NCBI RefSeq assembly: GCF_003627215.1 | Contig: NZ_CP032678.1 | Coordinates: forward strand, 682,001-746,000 | Origin: Pseudomonas sp. Leaf58 | Lineage (GTDB): Bacteria > Pseudomonadota > Gammaproteobacteria > Pseudomonadales > Pseudomonadaceae | DNA: 64,000 bases | Direction of reading: 5' to 3' | Part shown: positions 1 through 8,006 of the stretch, piece after piece | Layout of the letters: each line of letters begins with the position of its first letter | Numbering within the stretch: the first letter of the stretch is position 1 | The notes under the pieces: model-generated | Told to the model about the DNA's origin: nothing | What the model saw: the letters and a program-made list of their open reading frames with translations, nothing else | Databases searched by the model: none | Position numbers and translations under genes: made by a program

Positions 1-860
1 CCCTGCCACTCGGCACTGAAGACTGGATGCGCATCGCAACCAATGCGCGCTGGACGATGACACGGATCAACCTGAACACCTTTGCCCGGCACGGGGTGCT
101 GCGCAACCCACAGATGATTTCCATGATCGCCGAACGCCTGGCGGATCGCGAGCAAATCATCCAGGCGCGGGCGTTCCCGTACCAGCTGATGACCGCCATG
201 CTCAACATTGGGGATGAAGTGCCTGGTGAAATTCGCGCCGCCCTGGAAAAGGCTATGCAGGTCGCCCTGGAAAACGTACCCGCTTTCGACGACGACTCGC
301 TGGTGCTGGCGATTGACGTCTCCGGTTCGATGGGTAACCCGGTGACTGGGCGCCAAAAAGGCGCTACGAGCAAGGTGACCTGCCTGGATGCTGCCGCACT
401 GATCGGGGCCGCACTGCGCGCCAAAAACCCCTCGGCGAAAATCCTGGCATTCGAGTATGGGTGCCGCGAAGTGGTGGTGCCGCACGACTGCAAAGTCATG
501 ACGATTGCGCAAAAGATCAAGGCGTACCACGGCGGCGGCACCAATTGCGGGAGCGTGATCCAGTACCTGCTCGATCACGGCATCAAGACCAACAACCTGA
601 TCCTCGTGTCGGATAACGAGAGCTGGGCTGATGACTACCGGTCTGACCTGTCGACCTTGTGGGCGAAATACAAGCGCGATTGCGCACCGGAGGCGCGAAT
701 GATCAACCTGGATATCACGCCCAACCCATATTCGGTGAACGCCAAGCGTGCCGATACACTCATGGTCGGCGGATTCTCCGACGACGTATTCGCCGTGATG
801 AAAGCCTTCCTGGCGGGCAATACGGATCAGGTTGATGCGGTGAAGGCCGTGGAGATCTAG
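1..860 (+). CDS. rsr: Ro60-like TROVE/vWA RNA-binding protein, 5' end outside window
   Basis: The frame is open from base 3, before the first ATG at 27, so the gene begins upstream of the window. What is visible is the end of the TROVE (HEAT-repeat ring) region and a von Willebrand A domain. Counting from the ATG at 27, the MIDAS motif DVSGSMG is at residues 97-103, a GGGTN segment follows, and then SDNES. Ro60/Rsr proteins form an RNA-binding ring that holds Y RNAs and misfolded RNAs and can feed exonucleases such as PNPase; this is family knowledge. Directly downstream lies a transcribed-looking array of tandem hairpins with its own promoter and terminator, which fits a Ro60 and Y RNA pair. 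The protein ends in VEI and lacks the GL ending found on many neighbours. Confidence 0.9.
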   Translation, partial: LPLGTEDWMRIATNARWTMTRINLNTFARHGVLRNPQMISMIAERLADREQIIQARAFPYQLMTAMLNIGDEVPGEIRAALEKAMQVALENVPAFDDDSLVLAIDVSGSMGNPVTGRQKGATSKVTCLDAAALIGAALRAKNPSAKILAFEYGCREVVVPHDCKVMTIAQKIKAYHGGGTNCGSVIQYLLDHGIKTNNLILVSDNESWADDYRSDLSTLWAKYKRDCAPEARMINLDITPNPYSVNAKRADTLMVGGFSDDVFAVMKAFLAGNTDQVDAVKAVEI

Positions 861-895
861 GTGCATTTCGTACCACGTAGTACACTACAGCATGA

Positions 896-919
896 GCAGC
901 ATTTCCCTCTAAATGCTGC
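896..919 (+). terminator. Hairpin after the Ro60 gene
   Basis: A perfect 9-bp stem, GCAGCATTT/AAATGCTGC, encloses a 6-nt loop 36 bases after the Ro60 stop codon. It has no T-run, so it is either a weak or Rho-assisted terminator or an mRNA 3' end stabiliser. Confidence 0.4.
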
Positions 920-977
920 GTATTGCTGTGTTGTTTGCCAATCAGCGTCAAAATTAATCGAAATTCGAAAAAAGATG

Positions 978-1006
978 TTGACGTAATTTGAGGCAAGTAG
1001 TACAGT
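978..1006 (+). promoter_or_regulatory. Sigma-70 promoter of the Y RNA-like array
   Basis: TTGACG at 978-983, a 17-nt spacer, and TACAGT at 1001-1006. The predicted transcription start is about 1012-1014, which coincides with the first base of the outer stem (AAGGT) of the first hairpin module. That fit makes an independent non-coding transcript likely. Confidence 0.7.
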
Positions 1007-1012
1007 AGTTTC

Positions 1013-1532
1013 AAGGTCAGCGAATGCCTGCAGCGGTCTACATCTGATAACTGTAATGACTCTGCAAATCCGTTGTCGCCAACCTTAAGCCAGATGCCGG
1101 TGGGTCTACATCGTATTGAACGACTCACCACCTTTTGCTGGCTCCCATTTTCAAAACCCCGCGCCACGGCGAGGGGAAACGGCTTCAAAAGTTTGAATCG
1201 AATGCTGGGTCGGGACTACATCATTTGGGATAAAACGTCTCCCCGTTTTTGTCGATTCATAGCCAGATGCCGGTGGGTCTACATTGCATACGATCACTCA
1301 CCACCTCTTGCTGGCACCCTTTCAGCCTGGCGCGTAGCGACAGGATTGCGTTTCCAAGTTTGAGTCGAATGCCGGGTTCGGGACTACATCATTTTGAGAT
1401 CCATGTCTCCCCCATTTCTTGTCGACTCATCGGTCAGATGCCGAGTATGCCTACATCTTTTAAATGTCCCGGCATGCTCATCCCTTTGCTGACCACCCTC
1501 CCCGAACAGCCGGCTTACCGGCTGTTTTTTTA
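1013..1532 (+). ncRNA. Polymeric Y RNA-like non-coding RNA with six tandem hairpin modules
   Basis: Six related modules lie at 1013-1086, 1088-1143, 1194-1259, 1261-1315, 1361-1429 and 1432-1494. Each has a closing stem, then ATGC, then an inner stem, with CTACAT at or near the apical loop. Outer stems include AGCCAG/CTGGCT (modules 2 and 4, truncated by one pair in 4), TGAATCGA/TCGATTCA (module 3) and TGAGTCGA/TCGACTCA (module 5). The A-T to G-C change between modules 3 and 5 is compensatory, which argues for selection on RNA structure. Inner stems include GGTGGGT/ACTCACC and GAGTATGCC/GGCATGCTC. Modules 2-3 and 4-5 form a duplicated A-B unit of about 173 bp. A promoter at 978 and a terminator at 1505 bound the array. 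Ro60 partners are Y RNAs, so the adjacent rsr gene supports that identity. Single-molecule Y RNAs are the known form, and the polymer here is inferred. Short ORFs across the array look spurious. Confidence 0.65.
1505..1532 (+). terminator. Rho-independent terminator of the Y RNA-like array
   Basis: ACAGCCGG/CCGGCTGT stem (1506-1513 with 1518-1525), a 4-nt loop and a run of seven or more T residues. Confidence 0.88.
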
Positions 1533-1657
1533 TGCGCCTGATTTGCTGCCAGGCAGCTCCGGCGCCAGCCTGGCCACAGCTACATATAGATCCCTTGCCT
1601 GCAGGCCCGCATTAACCGATGCTAGGTCTTATCTCAACGCCACGGTGGAGTTTCGTT

Positions 1658-2038
1658 ATGCCCATCAATTTACCTGTCGGAAAACTCAAAAGCCTGTGCA
1701 ACCCTTTTGGCTTGAATACCCCCTGGGGAGTGAAGGTGACCCAGGCGGATGTGCGCAGAGCTCTGGCCAGCAATTGCCTGGTCGCAACACCGGGTGGTGA
1801 CAACCATGCGGGGCGTATCGCCTACCTGGTGCGGCACAAGGCACGTGACGCCATCTCGATCGATGTGGGCTGCCCCTCGCTCGGGGCTGCTTGCCTGAGC
1901 TGGCCAGTACTGGACGGGAATCACCGGTTGGCTGCAGCCATCTTTCGCAAAGATGAAGCCATCAGCGCTACAGTAGATGGCGAACTGGGCTATGCCGAAG
2001 ACTTGTTCGGCGTTGACTGCGAAGAGCGCTGCACTTAA
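1658..2038 (+). CDS. ParB/sulfiredoxin-fold-like protein
   Basis: A 126-aa protein. The start at 1658 follows a GGTGGAG ribosome-binding site and is preferred over an ATG at 1619 that lacks one. The C-terminal part has VLDGNHRLAAAIF, which resembles the (D)G-H/N-RL nucleotide-binding motif of ParB-N and related folds, followed by an acidic tail (EDLFGVDCEERCT). No DNA-binding helix-turn-helix is visible, so a partition role cannot be inferred. No gene is visible between the array terminator and this start. The methyltransferase-like gene begins 82 bases downstream on the same strand. Confidence 0.65.
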   Translation: MPINLPVGKLKSLCNPFGLNTPWGVKVTQADVRRALASNCLVATPGGDNHAGRIAYLVRHKARDAISIDVGCPSLGAACLSWPVLDGNHRLAAAIFRKDEAISATVDGELGYAEDLFGVDCEERCT

Positions 2039-2120
2039 CTCATGGAGATTGCCAGCGGTAGCGGTGCCTGCTAGTTTGTCCCCCAATTCAGCCGTCTACA
2101 GTCTTGGGTGCTTCCTCCAA

Positions 2121-2789
2121 ATGGAATTCTTTGCCGTCAATCCAGCCGACATCGCGCATGAGCTTGCACTGCTTGAGCTGGAGGCCCTGGACGCCACCGG
2201 ACGCCTGAAGGTCATGCCTTCGGCTTTCTACCGGGGAATATCACAGGGCGCCTTAAGCGCCTTTTGCGTGAAGCACGGTCATTATGCACTGCCCACCCAT
2301 GAGCTACTGGACATCATCAACCAGAAGATCATCGAGGCCAGCCCGTCCCGCAACGCCCTGGAGATCGGCAGTGGCAACGGTACGCTGGGGGCTGGGCTGG
2401 GCATTACCTGCACAGACAATTTCCAGCAAGACAGTCCCGAGCTGCAGCGGTACTACGCACAGATCCGGCAGACACCCGTCAAATACGGCGATCATGTCGT
2501 GCGCCTTCCGGCCCTGGAGGCCGTTGACTACTACAAGCCCGAGGTCGTCGTAGCAGCCTGGGTGACGCACAAGTGGAACCCCGCTGAGCCCCACCGCCAG
2601 GGTAACGAAACAGGCGTGGACGAAAAGATTTTGCTTTCCAAGATCAAGCGCTACATCTTCGTCGGCAATGGCAAGCCTCATCAACACAAGCCGCTGCTGG
2701 AAGTACCGCATCAAACCCTGCAGGGAGATTACCTGTTCTCCAGGGGGCGTGCGCCCGAGGAATGCGCCCTGTGGATTTGGGACAACTGA
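2121..2789 (+). CDS. Class I SAM-dependent methyltransferase-like protein
   Basis: A 222-aa protein when started at the ATG at 2121. An upstream ATG at 1977 would overlap the preceding gene and adds low-quality sequence. LEIGSGNGTLGAGL matches motif I (the SAM-binding glycine loop) of Rossmann methyltransferases, followed by TCTDNF, which could supply the acidic ribose-binding residue. The later AAWVTHKWNP and IFVGNGKPHQHK segments do not identify a substrate. A clear ribosome-binding site is not visible. Catalytic activity and target are unknown. Confidence 0.6.
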   Translation: MEFFAVNPADIAHELALLELEALDATGRLKVMPSAFYRGISQGALSAFCVKHGHYALPTHELLDIINQKIIEASPSRNALEIGSGNGTLGAGLGITCTDNFQQDSPELQRYYAQIRQTPVKYGDHVVRLPALEAVDYYKPEVVVAAWVTHKWNPAEPHRQGNETGVDEKILLSKIKRYIFVGNGKPHQHKPLLEVPHQTLQGDYLFSRGRAPEECALWIWDN

Positions 2790-3073
2790 GTGGGTCGCCG
2801 GCTGAGGGCTAGGCTTGAATCTTTCCTGATTCAGGCCTGCCTGTAGCTCAATTGGGGGATTGGGCTGAAGATCAGGTGTTATGTGCATGATCCCATCCAA
2901 TGCGCAGCCCCCAAAAAGCGCTTTTGACAGACATCAATATACAAGTAAAGCTTTCTACACAAAGTCAGCTGGAGGCCTCCCAGAGGTTCGGTGTTGGTAG
3001 CCTGAGCCCCGATTTGCAGAGTATACTAAGTGTACTTCAGACCGAAATCTAGGTCAGACAAGCCGGGGGGATT

Positions 3074-4045
3074 ATGTACGACTTCATTGGTGATGTTCAT
3101 GGTCACGCCGAGCGCCTGGTTGCCTTACTCGAAACCATGGGCTATCGCGAAACGGAGGTTGGCTATTCGCACCCGACGCGCAAAGCCTTCTTTATCGGCG
3201 ATCTGATCGATCGCGGCCCTGCCCAGGTGGCCACCCTCAAGATCGTCAAGGCAATGGTCGAGTCCGGTGCCGCGCACATGGTCTTGGGCAACCACGAATA
3301 CAACGCCGTGGCTTGGGTAACTCCACACCCGGACAAACCTGGCGAGTTCTTGCGCAACCATGGTGAACGTAACCGCCATCAACACCAGGCCTTCCTGGAT
3401 CAGGTGGGCGAGGACAGCGCGCTGCACCAGGAAATGATCGCCTGGTTCAAGACACTACCGGTGTTCATCGAGACTCCCGAGTTTCGCGCCATCCATGCCT
3501 GCTGGCACTCGGCGTACATCGAGGCAGCCAGGCCTTTTTTGGATGCAAACAATGCCATCCTTCCCGAAGCATGGCCGATGCTGAGCGAGAAGGACACCGA
3601 GCCCTATCACATCATCGAAACCTTGCTCAAAGGCACCGAGGTAGACCTGCCGGAGGGCATCACCTACTTCGACCCTGATGGCAATGAGCGAAACCGTACC
3701 CGCACGCGCTGGTGGGATGAGCAAGCCACCACGTACAGGTCGTCCGGTATGGTTGCCAAGTCGGTGGAACACCAGCTGCCAGACACTCCGATCCCGAGCA
3801 AGAATCTGTTGAGCTATGACCAGCGCAAGCTGCTGTTGTTCGGCCACTACTGGATGACAGGGGCACCACAAGCACTCAATGCGCACATGGCCTGCCTGGA
3901 CTACAGTATCGGCAAAGGTACGCCTGGGACGAAGCTGTGCGCCTACCGGTGGCAAGGGGAGCGCCAGATCCTCCAGGATGGCTTTGTCTGGGTCGATGCC
4001 GTCAAGCCGGCGAAACACCTGGATAGCGGGGAGTTGATCCCCTGA
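3074..4045 (+). CDS. Metallophosphoesterase, PPP-type Ser/Thr phosphatase or Ap4A hydrolase family
   Basis: A 323-aa protein with the three PPP/ApaH metal-binding motifs in order: GDVHG (residues 7-11), GDLIDRGP and GNHE. These ligate two metal ions in the calcineurin-like fold. Later histidines (FGHYW) probably complete the site. The length is somewhat above that of ApaH (about 280 aa) and PrpE. Bacterial relatives hydrolyse phosphoproteins, Ap4A or capped RNAs, and sequence alone does not choose between these. A G-rich stretch just before the ATG can act as ribosome-binding site. The 51-bp dispersed repeat begins at the stop codon. Confidence 0.85.
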   Translation: MYDFIGDVHGHAERLVALLETMGYRETEVGYSHPTRKAFFIGDLIDRGPAQVATLKIVKAMVESGAAHMVLGNHEYNAVAWVTPHPDKPGEFLRNHGERNRHQHQAFLDQVGEDSALHQEMIAWFKTLPVFIETPEFRAIHACWHSAYIEAARPFLDANNAILPEAWPMLSEKDTEPYHIIETLLKGTEVDLPEGITYFDPDGNERNRTRTRWWDEQATTYRSSGMVAKSVEHQLPDTPIPSKNLLSYDQRKLLLFGHYWMTGAPQALNAHMACLDYSIGKGTPGTKLCAYRWQGERQILQDGFVWVDAVKPAKHLDSGELIP

Positions 4046-4092
4046 CCAAAATCACGCTGGCAGGCTCCTTCTAAATGACCAAAGCGGAGCAA
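4042..4092. repeat. 51-bp dispersed repeat, copy 1
   Basis: Matches 25659-25709 in 49 of 51 positions. It begins CTGACCAAAATCACGCTGG and contains a GCTCC/GGAGC hairpin. The other copy lies just upstream of the TnpB gene, so this may be an orphan left end of the same element family. Confidence 0.75.
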
Positions 4093-4271
4093 GGTTCTTC
4101 GTCCCTCACAAGGCGCGATGTCATCAGCACCTGGATTCACTGGTGTACTGGGCATCAGGCGAATTTCCGGATTCTGACAGTGAAGCAGCGGTGCAGGCGC
4201 ATGCCATTGCCTGCATCAAGCAGGTTCATCCAGAGCTTGCGCAAAGAGACCTTTCCGTTTTTTGCGGATGA
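4050..4271 (+). pseudogene. Possible 5'-truncated gene remnant
   Basis: An open frame without a start codon runs from the 51-bp repeat to a TGA at 4269. Its last 45 codons read like real protein (for example EFPDSDSEAAVQAHAIACIK and QVHPELAQRDLSVF), whereas the overlapping 66-aa ATG frame at 4075 does not. It may be a gene whose 5' end was replaced by the repeat. Evidence is composition only. The rest of the gap up to 4479 shows no gene. Confidence 0.25.
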
Positions 4272-4479
4272 ATGAGCCCTTCCCGGTACAGGCCCCAGGC
4301 GCTTAAAGCACTGGCAGCACCTTGACCACCAGGGGCGGAAATTGGGATAGAAGTACCAAGGATCAAAAGATCGATAACGATCTAAGCATGGCGCCAGCGG
4401 GCGCGTGGTCAGGGCAGTCGTGTTATTCCTTGCAGCTTGCTGCAAGGGCTCAGTGATGGGACGTGCTGCATGTGATGAG

Positions 4480-5067
4480 CTAAAGACCAGGGCCATCATC
4501 CACAGGGTGGTTGTGTTTACGGGTAGTGCACCGTGACGCGGCTAGCGAAGGATAGGCGATGACCTTCTCCGCTGGATACGCTGGATCACCAGGCGTCATG
4601 TACCTGTTTGCTTGATTGCACCACACGCTCCAGTTGGCTGGATCACCGTAGATCGCTTTCAGCTTGGGGAGATCGGCGAGATCATGCAAATCAAACACAC
4701 CCTGCTCGTTCGCGCCCATGAATTTATACCAGGGATCCACGATGTAACGACCTTGAACCACCAAGAAGTCGTGGCCATCGGCCAGGATAATCTCGCGATC
4801 GGTTACCGAAGGGTTGTTTTGCACCTGAAAGCCATAGAGGTCACCCTCGCCTAACAGTTTCGCGACATGTCTGGCACTGAAGGTGCAGATGGACATGGTT
4901 TGCCCGCCAGGAAGGAATAGGTGCTCATCGTAGTATTCAGCTTTGTGTCCGGCTTGCGCAAACTCGATTGGGGTCAGTCCTGTGTCGGCGTCTGCCCAAT
5001 AGCATCCCAGCGTTTCAAAATGGGTGGTGAATCTGGCGTGCAAGGATTGCTTGTCCAGCTGGGACAT
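4480..5067 (-). CDS. Hypothetical protein with DDGPGL C-terminus
   Basis: A 195-aa soluble protein with no recognised family. It has many aromatic and acidic residues (GCYWADADTG, YDEHLFLPGG) and a GDPANWSVWCNQANRYMTPG segment suggesting a compact globular fold. No signal peptide or membrane segment is seen. It ends VDDGPGL, so it shares the GL ending seen across this window, and the DDG just before it recalls the DDGFC ending of two other proteins. Upstream, the intergenic stretch at 5130-5150 holds TATATTG/AATATTAGC-type sequence that could be its promoter. Confidence 0.7.
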   Translation of the reverse strand: MSQLDKQSLHARFTTHFETLGCYWADADTGLTPIEFAQAGHKAEYYDEHLFLPGGQTMSICTFSARHVAKLLGEGDLYGFQVQNNPSVTDREIILADGHDFLVVQGRYIVDPWYKFMGANEQGVFDLHDLADLPKLKAIYGDPANWSVWCNQANRYMTPGDPAYPAEKVIAYPSLAASRCTTRKHNHPVDDGPGL

Positions 5068-5233
5068 GTAGGAGAGCCTCTATGGAAACATGGAACCAGG
5101 CCGAAGAAACTCTGACCCAATCACACCTTATAGCTATATTGCCAATATTAGCGGTGGAGCTTAAGCCCCTGCAATCCGCACCGCTTTCGCCGACGTGACA
5201 AAGGGCCCGAGCGAGGCCATACATTGCAGAGGG

Positions 5234-6241
5234 TTACCGCACCCAGATGGCCAAACCAATTACGGTTCCTGCCACAGCATTCCCGGCAAATACCGAGGTG
5301 GTGCCTGCCCCGCCGAGCCATCCTGACGAAGGGTAAGTCGGCAAGGCGGTGACAATGAACATGCCGTCATTGGCGACAGATAAGCGGTTATCACCTAGGC
5401 CACCACCAACGGACAAGCCATTCCCTCGTGGGTTCTGCCAATCGGCATTGGAGTAGCTTATCGCGCAATCGCCAGCAGGTTGGGCCATCTGGTTATAGCT
5501 GCAGCTCCCCTTCCAATACCGTACGTTGGCATAACCGGTGGAGACCACCTTGAATACAGATTTATTGATGGCGTTGATGGTCGCATCAGCGAATTTGAAG
5601 GAAACAGATGATGTGGGGGACGGATTGGTCGTTAGGGCCAGATCTGCGCGGGAGGAGTTCCACTGCCCAGGAGCATATGGGGCCCCACGCCCCACCAGTG
5701 TCCATCCTCCGCCATCGGTGCTCATATCGCAGTAAGCGGCCAGGTCACGACCTGCCACGGTGATGGTATAGACCCCGCTGGTGGCCTCTGGAGCGGCATT
5801 CTTGATGGCCTTGCACGATGCATAGATAGGTTTTGCAATGACGATTCCAAAGTCCCCGGAATGGGCTTTGCTCTGGGCAGAGGCATTGGCTGTCACCGTC
5901 ACCGATCCTGCCAGGCTCGGTGTGCCACTGATCAATCCCGAGGAAGACATGCTCAGGCCCAAAGGCAGGCCTTGGGACTCCCAGGCGAGCTCCGGGTATT
6001 CCGGAGTCTGCTTGCCCTCATGCGTCCAGGCCACCAGGCTGTTCATGTCGAATTGGTAGGGGATACCCACCTGACCAGCATCGAGCGTATTCCCAGTGAA
6101 GCTGAAGTCGTACTGGTCTTGGGGTTTTGCAGGGCCTCCGGCAATCGGAGCGTAGCTACGAATGATGTTGGCACCGTCGGCCATTGAGAGCTGAGAAGCG
6201 GTGAGCAGCAGTGCACTGATCAATAACCGATGGGCTTTCAA
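5234..6241 (-). CDS. Secreted protein with Ig-like and fibrinogen-like regions
   Basis: A 335-aa protein. The first 21 residues form a Sec signal peptide (KAHRLLISALLLTASQLSMA) with likely cleavage after SMA. Residues of about 75-135 (GLPLGLSMSSSGLISGTPSL) match putative Ig domains of the He_PIG type. From about 142 the CKAIKNAAPEA...CDMSTDGGGWTLVGRG pattern matches the start of fibrinogen-like domains, which bind glycans or other surface ligands. Cysteines are paired, as expected outside the cytoplasm. It may be an adhesin or pilus-tip protein, though no pilus operon is adjacent. It ends IWVR and lacks the GL tag. Confidence 0.7.
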   Translation of the reverse strand: MKAHRLLISALLLTASQLSMADGANIIRSYAPIAGGPAKPQDQYDFSFTGNTLDAGQVGIPYQFDMNSLVAWTHEGKQTPEYPELAWESQGLPLGLSMSSSGLISGTPSLAGSVTVTANASAQSKAHSGDFGIVIAKPIYASCKAIKNAAPEATSGVYTITVAGRDLAAYCDMSTDGGGWTLVGRGAPYAPGQWNSSRADLALTTNPSPTSSVSFKFADATINAINKSVFKVVSTGYANVRYWKGSCSYNQMAQPAGDCAISYSNADWQNPRGNGLSVGGGLGDNRLSVANDGMFIVTALPTYPSSGWLGGAGTTSVFAGNAVAGTVIGLAIWVR

Positions 6242-6372
6242 GATGACGACTCCGCCTTGTGCGATTAAGTGGTATATTGGCTACAATGTTACGGCACTAT
6301 CAGCACTACTTCAACTACTCACCCTAGATCACCGCTTACGTCGAAAGGGTCATTGTCATTCCAGCGGTTTAG

Positions 6373-6384
6373 CCGTATATTGGC
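6373..6384 (+). promoter_or_regulatory. TATATTG motif upstream of 6410
   Basis: CCGTATATTGGC ends 25 bases before the ATG at 6410. A second match, TGGTATATTGGC, lies at 6270-6281. It is one of the recurring copies of this motif in the window. Confidence 0.45.
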
Positions 6385-6409
6385 TGTAATTTTTCCAAAA
6401 GACGCCACC

Positions 6410-6781
6410 ATGCGAATAGCCAACCTGCTCCTTCTCGCAGTACCTCTGTCCATCAGCACCCCTGGGCTTTGCGCTTACTCAGCCAAAACCTATGGCGAAC
6501 CTGCAGTTGCGCAGGCAGCATCCCCGTTTCTGAAAGACCTTGTACCGCACGAGATGGACTTGATTGCAAAACGCAGCGCCAGCCGCTCAGTGAGGGCGGC
6601 CAGAACCTCCCGTTCCCAGGCCCCTTCAATTCGCTCTAGATCAACCCAGGGTGCGTCGTCCAACTGCCAGGTGCAGCGGACAGACCTTATCCCAGGAACA
6701 GGCACACCACGCCAGGCTAAACCGGATTGCCAGGATCCGAAAGCGCGCTCGTCCGCCCCTGATGCCTTCACATTCGATTGA
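6410..6781 (+). CDS. Small secreted hypothetical protein
   Basis: A 123-aa protein from the ATG at 6410. It has an N-terminal signal peptide (MRIANLLLLAVPLSISTPG, then LCA). The mature part is basic and rich in Ser, Arg and Gln, of low complexity (RSASRSVRAARTSRSQAP), with two cysteines. Longer starts upstream (6269, a GTG) overlap the TATATTG motifs and are unlikely. No family is recognised. The ribosome-binding site is weak. Confidence 0.5.
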   Translation: MRIANLLLLAVPLSISTPGLCAYSAKTYGEPAVAQAASPFLKDLVPHEMDLIAKRSASRSVRAARTSRSQAPSIRSRSTQGASSNCQVQRTDLIPGTGTPRQAKPDCQDPKARSSAPDAFTFD

Positions 6782-6833
6782 GCGGCTGCTCCCTAAAACC
6801 CCTGGGTTTTCAACATTGAGGCTTTGAAAAGCA

Positions 6834-8006
6834 ATGAAAGAATGGATAAACAAGATCAAGGGGTTTGTGAAGGCCCATGCCAGCATAATTTTTATGTTGG
6901 CGATGCTCACCGCCTGCGCCAGCGTAGCCTATGTATGGCTCAGCGCCGACAACGATGTGAAGGAGCCGGTGCTCGATGGCAAGGGTGATTACACCGTCAT
7001 AGACGGCGACGACCTCTTCTCTCTGCGCTCGGACGACTACAAGGACGTAACCAGCGTCATCGTGGTAGTTCCAACAATCTTCTCGGACGCCAAGCATGTC
7101 TTGATTTCACACAAGGGCGCGGCCAACGCTGATCTGTACAAGAATGTGAACTCCGAAGGGTTCGTCGTGTATTTGGACACGCACCTCAAGCCCATCTTGC
7201 GAGCCAACACGGCGATCGATTTTCGTTACGTCAACTCGCTATCCGGCGTGGGCAAAAAGCTGGGCTTGAAAAACGACCCTGTGGGCTTGATAACCGGCGA
7301 AACGGCCAAACAAACCGCAGGAGAACTGGGAAAGCTTGTTAGTACGGTGATCTTCATGATCATTATGATCGCCGTCATGATGCGCCTGCAGATGGGGTCG
7401 ATGTCCAACAAGTTGGACAAGGTTGATCCGAAGGATATTCAGGATAGCCTGGATGACCTGGTCGGCATGGCCGACATCAAGCGCGAACTCGAACAGCTGA
7501 AGGGAATGGTTGAAAACCCGCAGCACTACAAGAAATATGCTGCTGACAAGCCGTTCAACGTCATGATGACAGGCGAGCCTGGTACCGGCAAAACCAAGAT
7601 CGCCCGCTGCCTGGCCAAAGACCTGGACGTCCCGCTGTATTACGCGTCCGCTGCCAGCATGGAAACCGGTTTTGTGGGGGGTGGTGTTCGTTCCTTGAAG
7701 AGCTTGGTGAAGCGTGCCTCCAAGCACAAGCGCGCCATCATTTTCCTGGATGAGGCTGAGTCGATCCTTCAGTCCCGCAACCGCCCTACCCGCAGTCGCT
7801 ATGAAAACGAAACTATGACCGCTCTGCTCTCGCTTTTGGATGGCGTGGGCACCAAAAAATCCAGCGGTATCATCTGGATTGTGGCGTCAAACTTTGACGA
7901 AACAAAGGCAGATTTCGACGCGGCCATGTTGGTCGATTCCAGCTCAAGATCAATTTCAGGTTGCCCAACCATGAAGAACGCCGAGAGATCATGGCGCGCC
8001 TTCTGA
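6834..8006 (+). CDS. FtsH-like membrane AAA+ protease, N-terminal part (frameshifted)
   Basis: This frame encodes the N-terminal membrane region and AAA module of an FtsH-like protein. There are two hydrophobic segments (ASIIFMLAMLTACASVAYVW and LVSTVIFMIIMIAVMM) flanking about 135 periplasmic residues, then LDDLVGMADIKREL, Walker A GEPGTGKTK (about residues 246-254) and Walker B IIFLDEAES. After DAAMLV at about 7931 the frame is wrong: the expected GRFQLKINFRLP, the conserved arginine segment of FtsH, continues in the next frame. Restoring one G in TTGGTC repairs it. The two parts together give about 680 codons, normal for FtsH. Either an indel has inactivated it, the assembly lost a base, or a -1 shift is used. 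Confidence 0.8.
   Translation: MKEWINKIKGFVKAHASIIFMLAMLTACASVAYVWLSADNDVKEPVLDGKGDYTVIDGDDLFSLRSDDYKDVTSVIVVVPTIFSDAKHVLISHKGAANADLYKNVNSEGFVVYLDTHLKPILRANTAIDFRYVNSLSGVGKKLGLKNDPVGLITGETAKQTAGELGKLVSTVIFMIIMIAVMMRLQMGSMSNKLDKVDPKDIQDSLDDLVGMADIKRELEQLKGMVENPQHYKKYAADKPFNVMMTGEPGTGKTKIARCLAKDLDVPLYYASAASMETGFVGGGVRSLKSLVKRASKHKRAIIFLDEAESILQSRNRPTRSRYENETMTALLSLLDGVGTKKSSGIIWIVASNFDETKADFDAAMLVDSSSRSISGCPTMKNAERSWRAF

Noticed and set aside
760..1800. ORFs across the Ro60-downstream region (760-1188 minus, 1073-1363 plus, 1249-1800 plus)
   Set aside because: They arise from the repeated RNA modules, have no ribosome-binding sites and repeat the same peptide pieces; RNA structure explains the region better.
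2840..2880. tRNA D-arm-like sequence (TGTAGCTCAATTGG) in the 2790-3073 gap
   Set aside because: No matching anticodon arm, T-arm or acceptor follows; likely chance or a very short remnant.
4155..4499. Minus-strand 114-aa ORF
   Set aside because: Atypical composition, overlaps the 4480 gene end, and no ribosome-binding site.
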